Source: Staphylotrichum longicolle
Lineage: Eukaryota; Ascomycota; Sordariomycetes; Sordariales; Chaetomiaceae
Length of the DNA stretch: 64,000 nt
NCBI GenBank assembly: GCA_019096155.1
Contig: JAHCVI010000003.1
Location: forward strand, 868,001-932,000
Direction: 5' to 3'
Position 1 is the first letter of the stretch, and each line of letters begins with the position of its first letter. The position numbers and the translations under genes were made by a program. The notes under the pieces are model-generated. The model searched no databases and was not told the origin of the DNA. It saw nothing but the letters and a program-made list of their open reading frames with translations. Below, one piece after another: positions 1-11,825 of this stretch.

Positions 1-1620
1 GCCCTGTAAACCTGGCGCGTCTCTTGTCCGTATTCGGTATGGCCCTGGAACAGGCTGTTGATGAGCCAACCGGCCTGTATCGGCGCCGCGTCGGACATCC
101 ACTTTCCGTACGCTCGGGGCCAGCGGAACAGAAGGAGTGGGAATGGCAGAATCCACAACAGCATCGCGCCGCCCAGTCGAGGGATGGGGTTGGCGACTAG
201 TCGTAGTGTTTCCGATTCCGTCTTCAGTGGTCTGAGAGCAGCAGAGAAGACTCCCCCTAATGCTGGAGATTGAAAAAAAACAAGACGGATAGGAGAAGTG
301 ACGTAGACTCACTCCGCTCCCACAGCCTCGGGACTAAGCGTTGACCAGGTCAGCGGTCCGTCATCCGCGCGGTAACCCTGCATCGGAGTGTCCAACTCGT
401 CCCCTGACACACTCGAGAAGTCCGGGATCCAAGAAGAAAGGCTGTACAGGGCCTCAGTTGTTTCCAGGTAGTGGAAATCGCAGGACATCCAGGCTTGTTT
501 TGATTGTTCATCATCTAGACCGCCGTCTCGGCGAATATCTTACAGTTCCCCCGCTCGGCCGCGGCGCGATCCGCGTTCGCCTCGGGATAGGCGACCCTCA
601 CCGAGCCCTGATCCTGCTTCCCACGCGATGCCGGGCAGGGCAAACACCCTGTCCCTGCGCAGCATCGAGCGGAACCGCTGCGGATGGTACACCAACCGGC
701 ACACCCTCATCTCGGGCATCTGTCAGCCCTTCTCCAACGGTGGCCCGTCCTAGGCCGACCGCGGCGGAAAGGAGCACGTCCTCGAGCCACATGGCCCCGT
801 GGCCGGCGTCGACGGTCGCCCGCTGACCCCACAGGCGGAGCAGGGCCGCGGAAGGGATACCCCAGGGGTATGAGCGCGACGTGTTTGCCTTGGTGTGTGG
901 CGACGATGGCGGCGCGCCTGAAGTGCCGAGCCACGGCGCCATCGTCGGCCAAGAACGCTACGGAACGCGAAACGCCGCCGGGTCAGCTTCGCGCGCGCCG
1001 CACTTCGTCGTTGCCTGCCGGGACAGGAAAATCTCCAACGCTACCCAGATGCGATGTAGACTTTATCAGCGCCGTGGACGTGCGCCGTCGCGCGGTCCGG
1101 CCTCGAGGCCGCTCTTTGCCCGGTCGTGGTGGGAGCGCATCGTCGCTGGCGTCGGCGCTCGGGCCGAGCCAGGATGAGGGTTGTCACACCACCTGGTCGT
1201 CGGTGCCGGTCATCGAGCCCGCCTGGTTAGTCTTCTCGTCCGGGTCGCCCTGGTTGATGCAGATCTGGTCGATCCACAGCGGCAGGGCGTGCTCTTCGTC
1301 TCATAGGTTCGTCAGGGCGGGATGGAGCTTGTCTGCCACGCTAAACGGCTGATCGTTGACGAAAATAGTGCAATGCCCTGCCAACGGTCGTCGGTAGGGC
1401 TCGCGGAGGAAGCCTTAAAGGCCGGGGAGCTCGACAGGGAGCGGGCTGTGCTTTATGGCTCTCCCTCTGTGTACGAGAGGGCGTAGAACCGGGGGTTTAC
1501 GTCCGACAAGACCACATCGAGGTCGCAGCGCAGGTCGTCGGATGGAGTGCCATGACGTATTGACAACAGCCGGATTTAACCTTTCTTTCTTCTCGTCAAG
1601 CGGAAAACAAAGTATGGATT
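1..1620 (-). pseudogene. Decayed HET-domain gene, 3' end beyond the window
   Basis: Read on the minus strand, pieces of a heterokaryon-incompatibility (HET) domain appear in order but in different frames. They are ALSYTEGEP (about 1455-1485; intact family members have ALSYTWG-P), LWIDQICINQGDPDEK (about 1237-1284), WLGPSADASDDA (about 1133-1171), RDRVFALPGIAWE (about 625-660) and SWIPDFSS (about 408-435). A TGA at 1301-1303 stands where CGA would keep the frame. Shifts occur between the blocks, and a hydrophobic stretch LLWILPFPLLLF follows near 125-165 after a possible intron at about 277-325. HET proteins trigger incompatibility-type cell death in fungi. This copy cannot make an intact protein without several repairs, so I call it a pseudogene; sequencing error is less likely given the number of lesions. 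Start position is approximate. Confidence 0.75.
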
Positions 1621-2421
1621 TTGGGCGCTGTACTGGGGATCTCTTTGGCAAGGAGAGAACCCGTGGTATTTTGAGGGTCTCTTTTTCTTCAGAGTGCGTC
1701 GCATGATACGGTGCGGAGAGGAGAACGTAAGATCCCGCTGATACTGATGCACAGAATGCTGATTGCCTCCGGAGCACGCTATCCTACTCGCTGTTGAATG
1801 AGGACTGTAAGTTGTCTTTGGCGTCAGATCGCTCCGGCCGCTGCTCCTCGCCAGTAGTTGAGTCGAAGTAAAAGTTGGATTTCAGGGGCACAACCCAATG
1901 GCAACCTTTGCCTCATTAGCCTGGCTTCCGAGGCATTATTGCATGGGTTGCTTCTCGAGGGCGCAAAACCCTATTCCATCATGCGTTGTCTGAAGCAACA
2001 ACAGACTGTACGCTTCGCAGACGAAAAAGGATAGCAGAAGAATACCAATGAAAAGACATTCAGTGTCGAGATATGGTGAACACCACCTGGGCTGCTTATT
2101 ACCAAGTATCGTAACAGTTCTTACGAGTGACGAACTAACTGCAAGTCTAGCTGTCCGCGACGCAAGAAACACCGGCTATAGTAGAGCACAAGGACTCTGG
2201 ATGGTCTATTCACTATGCACTCGGGAGCGACGGCAAAGTCGTTTCTTGGCGCATGTCGTTGAGGCCATGGATGGCAATCCTTCCCCACCCCTGAGCATAA
2301 GACGGAGCAACTTGTGGCATTCCCGCTCGAGCGATGTAACCACATCAGGACATGCTTTCATAAAGAGGTCACTGTTCCCTGCATGCACGTTTGGTCGCGC
2401 TTGAGAACGACCAGAGCCAAG
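1621..2421. other. Intergenic, nothing recognised
   Basis: Lies between the diverging decayed HET gene and the membrane protein gene. Short open frames occur on both strands but show no motif, signal peptide or plausible splicing. The part next to 2422 presumably holds the downstream promoter. Confidence 0.5.
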
Positions 2422-5101
2422 ATGGTTGAGCTCTCTGTTGGAGAGGTGTCTGGCCTCATTGCTGCGGGTGTTTTCGTGTGTATGTTATTTTGTTCTTGGT
2501 TGCTATTTCCAACTTTGTACTGACACCGAGCTTTCCTTGAACAGTGCAAACCCTGCTGGCCCTCATTTTCCCGGCCGCGTTGGTTGGATTTGTCGGTGAG
2601 GAGAACACCGCCGTCACCTGGTCGGTTCTTGGCCGCGCCCTCCAATCGTCTCCATGGCCATCCGTATTGCAAACCGACGCAGCAGCGCGGCATGGCGTGC
2701 TGCGACGCGTTAGCAATGGCCTCCTTCTACAAACAGCAATTGTCCTGTTGGTCTCGGTCGCGGCCATTGTCACCCCCCTGGGACTCTACCAGGCTGTTGA
2801 GCCGGGCGGCCAGCAACTCGAGGCGTTTCAGTTCCTCAGGGACGACTCTTCTTTTGGCTTTGGGACGCCGGACCGAATGGCTGGCCCGTTTTCTAGGAGT
2901 TGTGGCAACAATCCCTGCCCCGGGTCCTGGAAGAATGAGACGTGCGTCCAACAGGGTCTTCTCGAAAGGTGTACCGTCGCGTACGGCCGGGTCATCCCCG
3001 ACGACTGGAGAACCACGCTGCGGAAGGGAGCAAGCGCGGTGGGCCGGTCGGTATCGAGCATCTTCGACGTGCAGTGGAGAAGTCAAGTCAACGCAACAGA
3101 CGGTCTCGGCTCTTTGGGGTGGTACCTGAAGTCAGGGTATCGCCAGATGGGCATCTTGATCCTGGACCCAACGATCCAACTGGTCGATGGGCTCATTGTG
3201 GATGCCCAAAACGGCGGTATCGGCTTCCGCAACCACACGGTGCCTCTCCCAGTTCACGAATACGGCAGCATATGGAGCGAGGACATCCTCTTCGTGGAGC
3301 CGGAGGCGCAGTGCGTGGATTTGAACGTCACGTTTGACTTTGAGCTCCCGCAAAGGAACGACGGTCGTCTCAGCGCCGGAAACTTGACCCTCACGGATCG
3401 CGGTGGCTTCTCCAAGTTGTCCCGGACCAGTCCGAACCTGACCATTTCGGACGAGGGCAACGGGCAGGGCGCTATTGATCTGAAGGACAGGGCATACAAA
3501 GCCGCCTGGGCAAACAATTTCTTGACTCTAGCATACTTTAACCTCACGGATCCCGACTCGACAAACATTACACGACTTGATGTTGCCCCTGGAATGGGTT
3601 TCCGCGGCAGTTCGGGTACCAGCGTCGTCAATAGCACCAGCCCCAACAGCACCAGCAGTTTCCTCATTGATTACCAGTCCTTAAGATCAAGTCTATACTT
3701 TGGGGATTATCTGCACCCGCCGGGGACTCCAGATTCACGCAACAAGTCGAGTTCGGATAACCCCTTCGGCATCAGCCAGATACAATTCAGGAGCGTTTGT
3801 ACGACTGATCACTCCCCGTCGAGCTCAACTTGGCCCTCATTTACTGACTCCTGACACAAGCCGAAATATGCGCCGGAGGCAGCAGTGCCGATTTCGCAAA
3901 TATCAACAGCACGATCGTCGGCTGCGGCCTCGTTTACGGCACCGCCCGCCGCACCGACGGGGGATCAGAGCTGAGCCCACAACCCGGCTCAACATGGTCG
4001 ATTCCCGTCTACAGCTGCGCCGCCTCGGTCCGCGCCACGATCCGCACCGTCGCCTTCCGGTACAACGGCACCGGCTTCGCAGCCCTCAAAGTCACCTCCG
4101 CCCGGCCCAAAACCTACGCCTCCCCCTCCGACGTCCCCCTGTGGGCCGTCGAGGACATGCACTCCACCATCCTCCGCGACGCCCAACCGCTCTGGGGCCT
4201 CCTCGGCTCCTCCAACACCACCACCGCGATCCCGCCCGCGCTCGCCGCCAACATCTCCACCGCCCGCCAGGCCTCCCTCCGCCTCCCCGGCTTCCTCACC
4301 GCCGACTCCATCATCGGCGGCAACGACTGGGTCTCCTCCAAGATCGGCCAGAACCTCCCCGGGGTCGACTTCTACGTGCAGGCGCTGCAAAACGCCTTCA
4401 CCATCGCCGCCCCGGGCACCGTCGGGTACGAGGGCTACACCGACTACTCGGGCATGACGGGCCTGGCGCTGTACACCAAGTGGAAGCGGCTCAGCGCGAG
4501 CGCCGAGGGGGCGGCGGAGATCATCAAGCTGGTGTGGACCGACATTGCGGCGAACTCGGTGGTGGGGACGAAGGGGTGGGGGCTGGATGACCCGGCGGCG
4601 AGGGGGGTGACGGCGCCGTGGGATGGGGCGGCGGAGGGGAGGAGGAAGCGCGCTGTTGATGGCGCCGGCGGCGGTTCTGCGGGGGGGAATCAGGCAGAGG
4701 ACGAGATGGTTTCTGTGACGGTCTACCGCCGCCGGGTGCGGTACAGCCTGCCGTATATGGTGCCGGCTATTGTGGTGCTGGCGCTGGCGGTGGGTGTGGT
4801 GGGCACGTGGCTGGTGTTGTTGGTGTTGGGGAGGACGGGCCCGGTCAAGATGCGGCGGTTGTTGGATGCGACGTCGGCTGGGAGGATTCTGGGCGGCTTT
4901 CTCTGGCCGGAAAAGTCAGTGTCGACTAAGCGTACAGACGAGTGGGTGAAGACGGTGGGCACGAAGGTGGTTCTCGTCGGCTCGGGGAAGCACGGAGCGG
5001 TGGCGGTAGCAGAGGGAAAGGGGGGGCAGGAACGGGACATGGAGGGCAGGGTGGATGGGGAGGAGTCGATTCAGCTGATGGGGAAGGATAGACCAACCTA
5101 G
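2422..5101 (+). CDS. Large membrane-anchored glycoprotein-like protein, unknown function
   Basis: Three exons fit: 2422-2479, 2545-3798 and 3861-5101, giving about 850 residues. The introns are 65 and 62 nt, with donors GTATGT and GTACGA. The ATG opens MVELSVGEVSGL and is followed by two hydrophobic segments (about residues 10-35 and 85-105). A long, probably lumenal or extracellular region follows, rich in N-x-S/T sites (for example NATD, NHTV, NVTF, NLTL, NSTS, NKSS, NTTT). A strong C-terminal membrane segment (IVVLALAVGVVGTWLVLLVL) precedes a basic cytoplasmic tail. I recognise the general pattern (TPLGLYQAV, a CG..CPG cysteine region) from uncharacterised Sordariomycete proteins, but no named domain. 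The third exon is markedly GC-rich with C-ending codons. Exon joins are well supported by continuous frame; function is unknown. Confidence 0.8.
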
Positions 5102-5922
5102 ACAGGGCGAAATGCGGAACCGACCATTGTACTGATCCAAGAACCTCCATACCCTCTTCTGAGTAATGTAAACTTACGAGTCCCTTGACATATTCAGGGG
5201 GCCATAGACCTAGTAAAACCTTGGTACACAAGGTACGTGTTTTCCTCGTTTCCAACTGTACTGATGTTTCTGTGATATACCCTGCCCTGCGCTCCTCGAA
5301 GCGATTGGAAATTGGGGAGCTAGGAGCAATGGGAAGCCAGGAGGAGTCGAAAGATGTTTCTGTATGAGAAGATCTTCCCCTTAAACGCCGAGTCTCTCAC
5401 CCTCTTGCTCACATTTCTAACTAAAACTCGACTCTGCCTCACTTGTCCTCACCTCTGTCTACAAAGCAGTCAATAATGAGACCGATGAGCCGTGGACGAC
5501 CGACACGCTGTCTGAGAAAGATCGGGTTGAAGTACGTACGAAAAAGGGCGGGAGATCCGGGGCAAGGTTGAGAGAACACACTGGCATGTGATGGCTTGAC
5601 GACTGGGTTCCACAACACCATCTGTTGCTTCCCACTCGGCACTTGTCCTGTCTTAGTGGATGGAGCAAAAGCCACCGCCAGTTCGTGGGTTGTTTCCAAC
5701 ATAGTATCTTTCTGGTATTCAGGCCGAGACTGATAAGTACCTCGACCCACAGAGATGAACTACGGCCTTACGACCGGCTCAAAGAAGAATCTGAAAGTAG
5801 ATGTCATTGACAACTATACATGCAACGCAACAGCAAGTGAGAGAAACCGCGCCGCGGCAGTCATTATTAAACTAGGAAGGTAGATATCAATCATTACAGC
5901 CACCCCGTGCCAAGCCTATCCC
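5102..5922. other. Intergenic, convergent 3' ends
   Basis: Separates the 3' ends of the membrane protein gene (plus) and the NmrA-like gene (minus). It should contain both 3' UTRs. Open frames here have no recognisable content. Confidence 0.5.
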
Positions 5923-7157
5923 TTAGTTGAACACCCCGGTGGTAGCCAGACCCCGGATGGTCCCCTCGAACCCGACGACCTCGTTCGCGTCAATGCCGAG
6001 CTCCTCAGACGAGATGAAGTCGGGCCCGGGCGCCCACGGGTCGCAGAGCTCCCCAAACTTGAACTGCCAGGCCAGCTCGGTGCCCGCCGGCCCCCAGAGC
6101 TGGGTCCACGTGGCCTCGGAGACGGGCACCAGGGTGGCGCGCTTGCCCGTGATTTCGCACCACTTGTCCAGCATCTGCTGGAACGACCACCGCTCGAGGG
6201 CCACGTTGGCGTACCGGCCGAAGGCGGCCGCGCCCGTGGCCAAGGCCTGCCGCACCCAGATGCCCGGGTTGACCGTCATGTCGCCCGAGAGGAGGACCTT
6301 GGCGTGCGGGTCGGTGGCCAGGACCTGGATGTACTGGCCGGACCCGGGCTGGAGGAGGGGGTTGGTGGACTGTCAGTAATACATCCATCAAGGTACCTTG
6401 TCCAACATTTGAATGTTTTTTTGGAGCATGTGAGACTGGACTCAAAGCGGCTGGGCCAGAAGATGAAAACAGGAAGAAACACTGACAATCTCAAGGGGCT
6501 TGATGAGCGGAAAGTAGGCCATGTTCTGCGGGTAGTAGCCAAAGTAGAGGTAGGTGGTCTTGCGGGCCAGGTCGGGCAGCTCGGCCTTGATGCGGGCGTC
6601 GACGTTGGCCTTGTAGTCCATGTGCGGCGTCTCGAGCTTGCCAGGGAACTGGCGCTTGGCGCTCGGCTGCGTGGACCAGAGGTAGTGCTCGAGCGTGGGC
6701 GTGCGGGCGGCCGCGCGCGCGAGGTTCATGCCGTGACGCTCCTCGATGTCGCCCGCCTCCCACTGCGACTTGCCCGAGAAGAGTGACTCCCACCAGTTGG
6801 TCACGGCAAGAACTGCGGCGACGCCCTGTGGTGGTGCAAGAAGGAGGGAGGGGTGTTGTTAGCCTGGAGGATCAAAACCAGACATGGATCCAGAGCTCGC
6901 TCGGGACTAAAGGGGAGGGAAAGGGGGAGGGGAGGGGCCCATACCTCGAATGCTTTCACCAGCGACTCCTCGTCGTCCCAGTCGGCGCGGACGACCTCGA
7001 CCGAGCCGTCGGCGGCCAGCTTCTTGGCGGCATCGCTCTCTGGGTTGCGTGTCACGGCGCGCACTTTCCAGCCTGGCGTGTTCTTCATGACGTTGACCAC
7101 GCCCCCGCCCTGCGAGCCGGTGGCGCCGGTGACGGCGATGATCTTGACGTTGGACAT
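5923..7157 (-). CDS. NmrA-like family NAD(P)-binding protein
   Basis: Exons on the minus strand are 7157-6945, 6825-6487 and 6348-5923, giving 325 residues; every junction is phase 0 with donors GTATGG and GTCAGT. The N-terminus has a Rossmann loop, VTGATGSQGGGV, followed by RAVTRNP, which suits an atypical SDR that binds NAD(P) and usually lacks the YxxxK catalytic pair. Further features fit the NmrA-like/HSCARG family: TNWWES after the second beta region, HYLWSTQPSA and a C-terminal helical substrate region. Family members act as redox sensors or as oxidoreductases in secondary metabolism, and which applies here is not shown. It lies near an SDR and an epoxide hydrolase. The third-exon acceptor (after CTCCTCCAG) was chosen because it keeps the frame into SGQYIQVLATDP. 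Confidence 0.88.
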
Positions 7158-7917
7158 GATGGACTGGCTGTCTGGGGTGTTATTCACGGGGGATGATGCA
7201 ATGCAACGTGCTGGTGGGCGGCGCAGTAGCTGGAAGATCAAGTGTGGGCCGGGTGGGAAGGGGTTGAGGAAGGACAAGGCGAAACCGAAGGCCAGACCGT
7301 GGTGGTAAGCAGGCCCGGTGAGCATTGTTTACATATCTGCAGCACATATGAAGACCCAACCACGGGGCTCTCCACTAACTGGAGACGACCATGCTCAGGT
7401 CATCTCCATGCGTAATGATAACGACATAAGTCCCACATCATGTGCTAGTGTGGTCGACGGCAGAGGGAGGGGTTCTCAGGGGGGGATCGACACAAGTCGT
7501 CCCAGGGGACGGGGTGAAAGTGTTTCCTGGCGACACAACTACCGGGAACGGGTTAATCAGAAGTTTCAGGCCACCAACTCGGGCCCGGCTCCCCGAACCA
7601 ACCGGGCCCCACCCTGCTGGACGACCCCAACCACCCCTGGCCTGGTCCACTAAGCTAACCGGACTTGGGACTGGCGCGCAAGACTACTCCCCAGGAAGCG
7701 GGAATGCTAGTTACCCGACTTGGCAATCCTGCGGATGGACAAATAGTTCGTACCAGCGGAGGTTGAAGAATCTGCATGTCAAGACCAAGGGGGAATCATC
7801 ATTTCGCGTGCTGTGCCCAGCTCGTTTCGGCCCATCTTTTGAGCAGAACTCACACTGAGCTAGGAAAGTCTTCGGAGTGCAACAACTACGTTAAGCAAAA
7901 GGTTCCATGCCAGCGCT
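7158..7917. other. Intergenic between two minus-strand genes
   Basis: Contains the upstream region of the NmrA-like gene and the 3' end of the SDR gene. No coding signal is convincing on either strand. Confidence 0.5.
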
Positions 7918-9076
7918 TTACCATCCCACGGCTAGCTCGTCCACGCGGCCCGCGTCCTCGGCATTGCCCTCGGGCGGGCCCTGCAGTGCGTCGTCGAGCC
8001 CGCTCTTCTCGCCGTGGATCATGGCGAACCACGGCTCGTAGACCAGCTGGTTGCGTACATCCGATGCGCCGGCCTTGTGCTCGGGCATCTCGTACCAGAA
8101 CAGCTTGTCGTGCGCGGTCCCGACCGTCTCGCCGGTCCGCGTGTTGTCGGCGTCTTCGATGAAGACGTCGTACGCCTCGAGGATGGTGGCAGGGCGCACG
8201 AGACTGAGTTCAGAAAAGTAAACGGTCCGGCGTGTTAGCAACGATTTCTTCTCTCTTGCTTCTTCTTCGTGCGAGACGCGACATCAAGAAAGGGGGTGGG
8301 ACAAGACTGACTGCTCTGGCCGGAACGCCTGGGCGAACCCTGGCATGACGGGCGTGATGACGGCGCCCATCATGACGGTGTTGATGGTGATATTCTCCTT
8401 GCGCTTGAGCAGCGGGGCGTTGACGCGCACCCATTGGACCAGGCCGGCCTCGGCGGCGCCGTACTCGGGGAAGGTCGGGCACGGGTGGACGGCCAGCATG
8501 CTGCTCGTGATGACGATCTTGCCGCCGGGCGCGGGCTGGTTGTGGCGCATAAAGTGCGTCGCCAGCAGCGTGCCGTACATGGCGGCCTTTAGGTGCGTGT
8601 CGGTGCAGCTCGTGTCAGGCTCTGGCGGCACATCGTCAACGCCGGCGCCGCGCCCGCGGTAGTTGTACCACGATCCGCCGTCGACAGTGCCCGCGTTGGC
8701 GATGACCAGGTCCAGTCGTCCCCACCGCGCCCGCACGCTCTTGAACATGGCCGCCTGCGATGCATACGACGCAACATCGCACTGCTCAAAGGCCGCCGTC
8801 GCCCCCGTCGGGTCGAGTGACGACGCCTGCCTCGCGCCCACTTCTGGCCGCCGCCCGATCAGGGCCACGCGCCAGCCCTTGCCATGGAGATGGCGAGCGA
8901 GGGCGAGCCCGATGCCGCTCTGCTCCAACCCCGTCCAGTCAGGAACGCACGCGGTCGCGGGGCAAGGAGAAGAAGAAACGGAAGAACAGGGGAACAGAGG
9001 AGGGATCGACTTTGGACCGACTCACCGTCCCGCCCGTGATGATGGCGACTTTTGCTTCCTGTTGCAGAGACCCCAT
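7918..9076 (-). CDS. Short-chain dehydrogenase/reductase with altered YxxxK motif
   Basis: Exons 9076-9026, 8919-8312 and 8203-7918 give 314 residues. The glycine-rich cofactor loop TGG-TSGIG (about residues 14-21) is formed across the first intron, which strongly supports that splice. VIANAG (about 89-94) is the NNAG-equivalent, and ITSS (155-157) holds the catalytic serine region. Tyr170 is followed by GAAE, so the usual catalytic lysine of YxxxK is Glu174 (codon GAG). The second junction is phase 2 and reads FRPEHLVRPATILEAYDVF, typical of the end of this SDR group. A classical NAD(P)(H)-dependent alcohol or ketone oxidoreductase is expected, but activity is uncertain with lysine missing. 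Neighbouring oxidative enzymes hint at a metabolic role; the substrate is unknown. Confidence 0.88.
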
Positions 9077-10270
9077 CGTGATGCTTCTTTCCCCAGCTGC
9101 TGTGTCAGGTTGATACCAGTCCAGCCCAGTCCCGTCACATTGGGCCCCCAGCCAGCCCCCAGCCGAAGGCAGCGCGGATTCGGAATATATCGAGCTTCTC
9201 ACCATCTGCCGTGTCTTGGCCCTTGCGAGCCCCTTGGTACCCCCCCACGCACCCAAGTCCCGCTAACGTCGGTCTAAGGTAGGGATCAGGGGGGGTGGTA
9301 CGACATCCATGGATGCTTGCCCCTCTCGTCCCGCCCCTCGCAACCAACAATGAAGCCATTGAGTCCACTGAATCCACTTCCAACGGCCGCCGGCGTTCCC
9401 CACGCGCCCGTCGATCCCAACCTGTGCTCGGGTTGCCGACTGAGCCAAACCTCACTCTCCGTTTCTCCATGTCTGGGCCCGGTGAATGTCGCTGGTGCTG
9501 CATGTGATGCCGTGAGCGCAGCGCTGGTGTACGTCTGGGATCGGGTATTTATGTGGATGGGGCTGAAAGCCCGGGGCGGGCCGGGTGTCTCGGGAGGGTT
9601 CACCAACAGCCGTTGGCTCTTCAAAAGTTCAATGGTGGATAGACATATCCATGTCGACAAGGAACTTCACCCAGTTGCCCCTCTTGGCTCCCCCTGCTGT
9701 GTCGCAGGCCTGGCCAGTGGCGGCATTCTGCGTGGGGCACGCCATGCAATGCCACCCTGCGCGGCTTGTTGGAGCCGAACCAAACGCTGAAGCCGAGTCC
9801 CAATCTCAGGGGACAGAACAAGGGGACCGGAAACCGGGAGAGCGAGGATTCCTGCCCCGGGCACGCGAACCCAGAACAGGCATGGAGGGGTGGGGGCCAA
9901 GGCCATGAAAGTCCGCCGCCAACACCACAGGGAAGGAAAGGGCCGGACTGGGATGGCGAACGCAAATGAGACTGTGACAGCCCAGTCACCCCATCTCGAG
10001 GCAGTTGCTTCTTCAGGTATGCTGGCAGGATGATCTTGCGAGCTCGCCGTTCCCTTGATGTCTCCCTAAACAGAGAAAAAAGGGAGAGGAGCGCCCCAGG
10101 AGGCCGATAGTTATGCGACGGCAACCCAGGTCAAGTCGCGATCCTCCGCTGTTCTCCTTCTCTGCAGCAGCGTTTTGAAGGGACCGAACCGGAGCTGCTG
10201 GCCATCGGCAATCAGACGACTGGACCAGACCAGACGCACCAGACGACGACTAAAGACACCAGCCCGCAAA
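9077..10270. other. Divergent intergenic region (SDR / PTH11-like receptor)
   Basis: Shared upstream region of the minus-strand SDR gene and the plus-strand receptor gene. Many GC-rich open frames overlap on both strands, but none shows a domain or signal peptide. A frame open from 10175 joins the receptor frame; I chose the later ATG at 10271. Confidence 0.5.
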
Positions 10271-11531
10271 ATGGACGGAACATCACAGGCGCCGCCTCGG
10301 CCCCTCGAAACGACCATCCCCATTGAGAATAGCAACCAGGTCGCCATGCTGGTCACGTCGACGCTGGCCATTGCCGTCACCACGCTCCTCGTCGGGCTGC
10401 GCTTCTGGGCGGGGACCCTCGTCCACCGGCGGCTCGACGCCAGCGACCTGTGCATCGTCGCGGCTCTCGTCTTCAACATCGGTCTGCATGTGGACATGTA
10501 CATCATGGTGCTGCTCGGCGGATTCGGCTTCCACGGCTACGACATTGTACAACGCTTCGGCATGGACACGCTGGTGCTCTTCCTCAAGGGCATCCTGGCC
10601 TTCCCCATCATCTGGAACATCACCATTTGCTTCAGCAAGCTGTCGGTGCTGTTCATGTACGTGACCGTCATTCCCGTACGCCGCATGATTATTGCCTGCC
10701 GCGTCGTGGGCCTCTTCATCGTGCTGTGGAACACGGGCGGCGTGCTCGGCGCCCTGCTTCTGTGCCGCCCCATCTCGCTCAACTGGGACAAGTCGGGCGC
10801 CGTCGAGGGCTCCTGCGGCGACAACCGCCTCTTCTACATCTGGCTGGGCATCATCAACGTCATTGCAGAGGCCGTCATCCTGCTGCTGCCGCTGCCCTTT
10901 CTCTACAATCTGCAGATGAAGCTCTTCAAGAAGCTGGTTGTCATTGGCCTGTTTAGTGTCGGCTGGTTGTAAGTTCATCTTTTCCTCTTGCATCTCTTTT
11001 TCTCTCTCTCTCTCTCCCTCATAAACACACACATACACCACACACCATGAGCCGCCACACTAATCATTCTGGGTTTCCAGGACCTGCGCCGTGACCATCT
11101 ACCGCCAAGCGACGCTCCCGCACCTATACTTCGAGGACATGACCTACACGGGCGTGCTAGCGACCATCTTCACGGGCGTCGAGCCGGCCGTCGCGCTCTC
11201 GCTGGCCTGCGTGCCCTTCCTGCGCCCCTTGCTCAAGCGCGCCGGCCTCGGGGGCAGCCAGTCCGACAGCCAGTACGCGTCCACGACGCTGCGCAGCAAC
11301 GGGCCCTCGGCGGCCGGCAGCCGCGCCTTCAAGGAGCTCAGCGACGACTCGTCCGAGATCCAGCTCCGGCCCATGGCCGGCGACACCCTCAAGTACGAGG
11401 CCGAGGTCGCCCACGGCGGCCACCAGCCCGACCAGCACCAGCAGCAGCCGCCGTCGGCGGGGCACGCTGGCGCCATCGTCGTCAACAGGCGCTGGGATGT
11501 CGTCTCTGGGGTGCGGCCGGGGTCTGAGTGA
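10271..11531 (+). CDS. PTH11-like rhodopsin-family membrane protein
   Basis: Two exons, 10271-10968 and 11081-11531, give 382 residues (donor GTAAGT, phase 2, read through LT-CAVTIYRQ). Seven hydrophobic segments are visible, starting near residues 17-38 (VAMLVTSTLAIAVTTLLVGL). The family hallmarks DASDLCIVAALVFNI, FSKLSVLFMYVTVIP, LLCRPISLNWDK and a GSCGDN loop before the sixth segment fit the fungal rhodopsin/PTH11-related domain. Members are plasma-membrane, GPCR-like proteins implicated in surface sensing in some plant-associated fungi. There is no CFEM domain here. The C-terminal tail (about residues 290-382) is hydrophilic with His/Gln-rich patches (HQPDQHQQQPP). The start at MDGTSQAPP is preferred over an upstream in-frame ATG because it gives the usual short N-terminus. 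Confidence 0.88.
10994..11047 (+). repeat. CT and CA microsatellites inside the receptor intron
   Basis: The single intron of the PTH11-like gene contains a (TC)n run (about 10996-11019) followed by a CA-rich run (about 11024-11047). These low-complexity tracts inflate the intron to 112 nt. They are likely polymorphic and have no evident function. Confidence 0.8.
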
Positions 11532-11825
11532 GGCCTGGCCTCGTCGCGTGTTTTGATTATGTTGTTGCTGTTGTTGGTTGCGTGATGGGACTCGCGGGAC
11601 AGGAAAAGGCGGCTTCGGCTTGAGTTTTCAAATGGCGTTAATAGATGGAGGGTCAATGGACATAAACAAAGGGTCCTCGTTCACCATGTGAACATTCAAT
11701 AGATTCGATTCACAACAGCATCATGCTTAATCACAGGTTGCGTCTCTCAGTGATCCCACAGAAATGGGCTAGGAGATAGGATGGGGATTCCGTAGATCAT
11801 GACCGATCACTCCTTTGCGCACGAC

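Noticed and set aside
3700..4590. 296-codon plus-strand frame inside the membrane protein gene
   Set aside because: Arg/Pro/His-rich composition, a shadow of GC-rich coding sequence in the correct frame.
10283..11041. 252-codon minus-strand frame opposite the PTH11-like receptor
   Set aside because: Extends through the receptor intron and microsatellites; composition is that of an antisense shadow.
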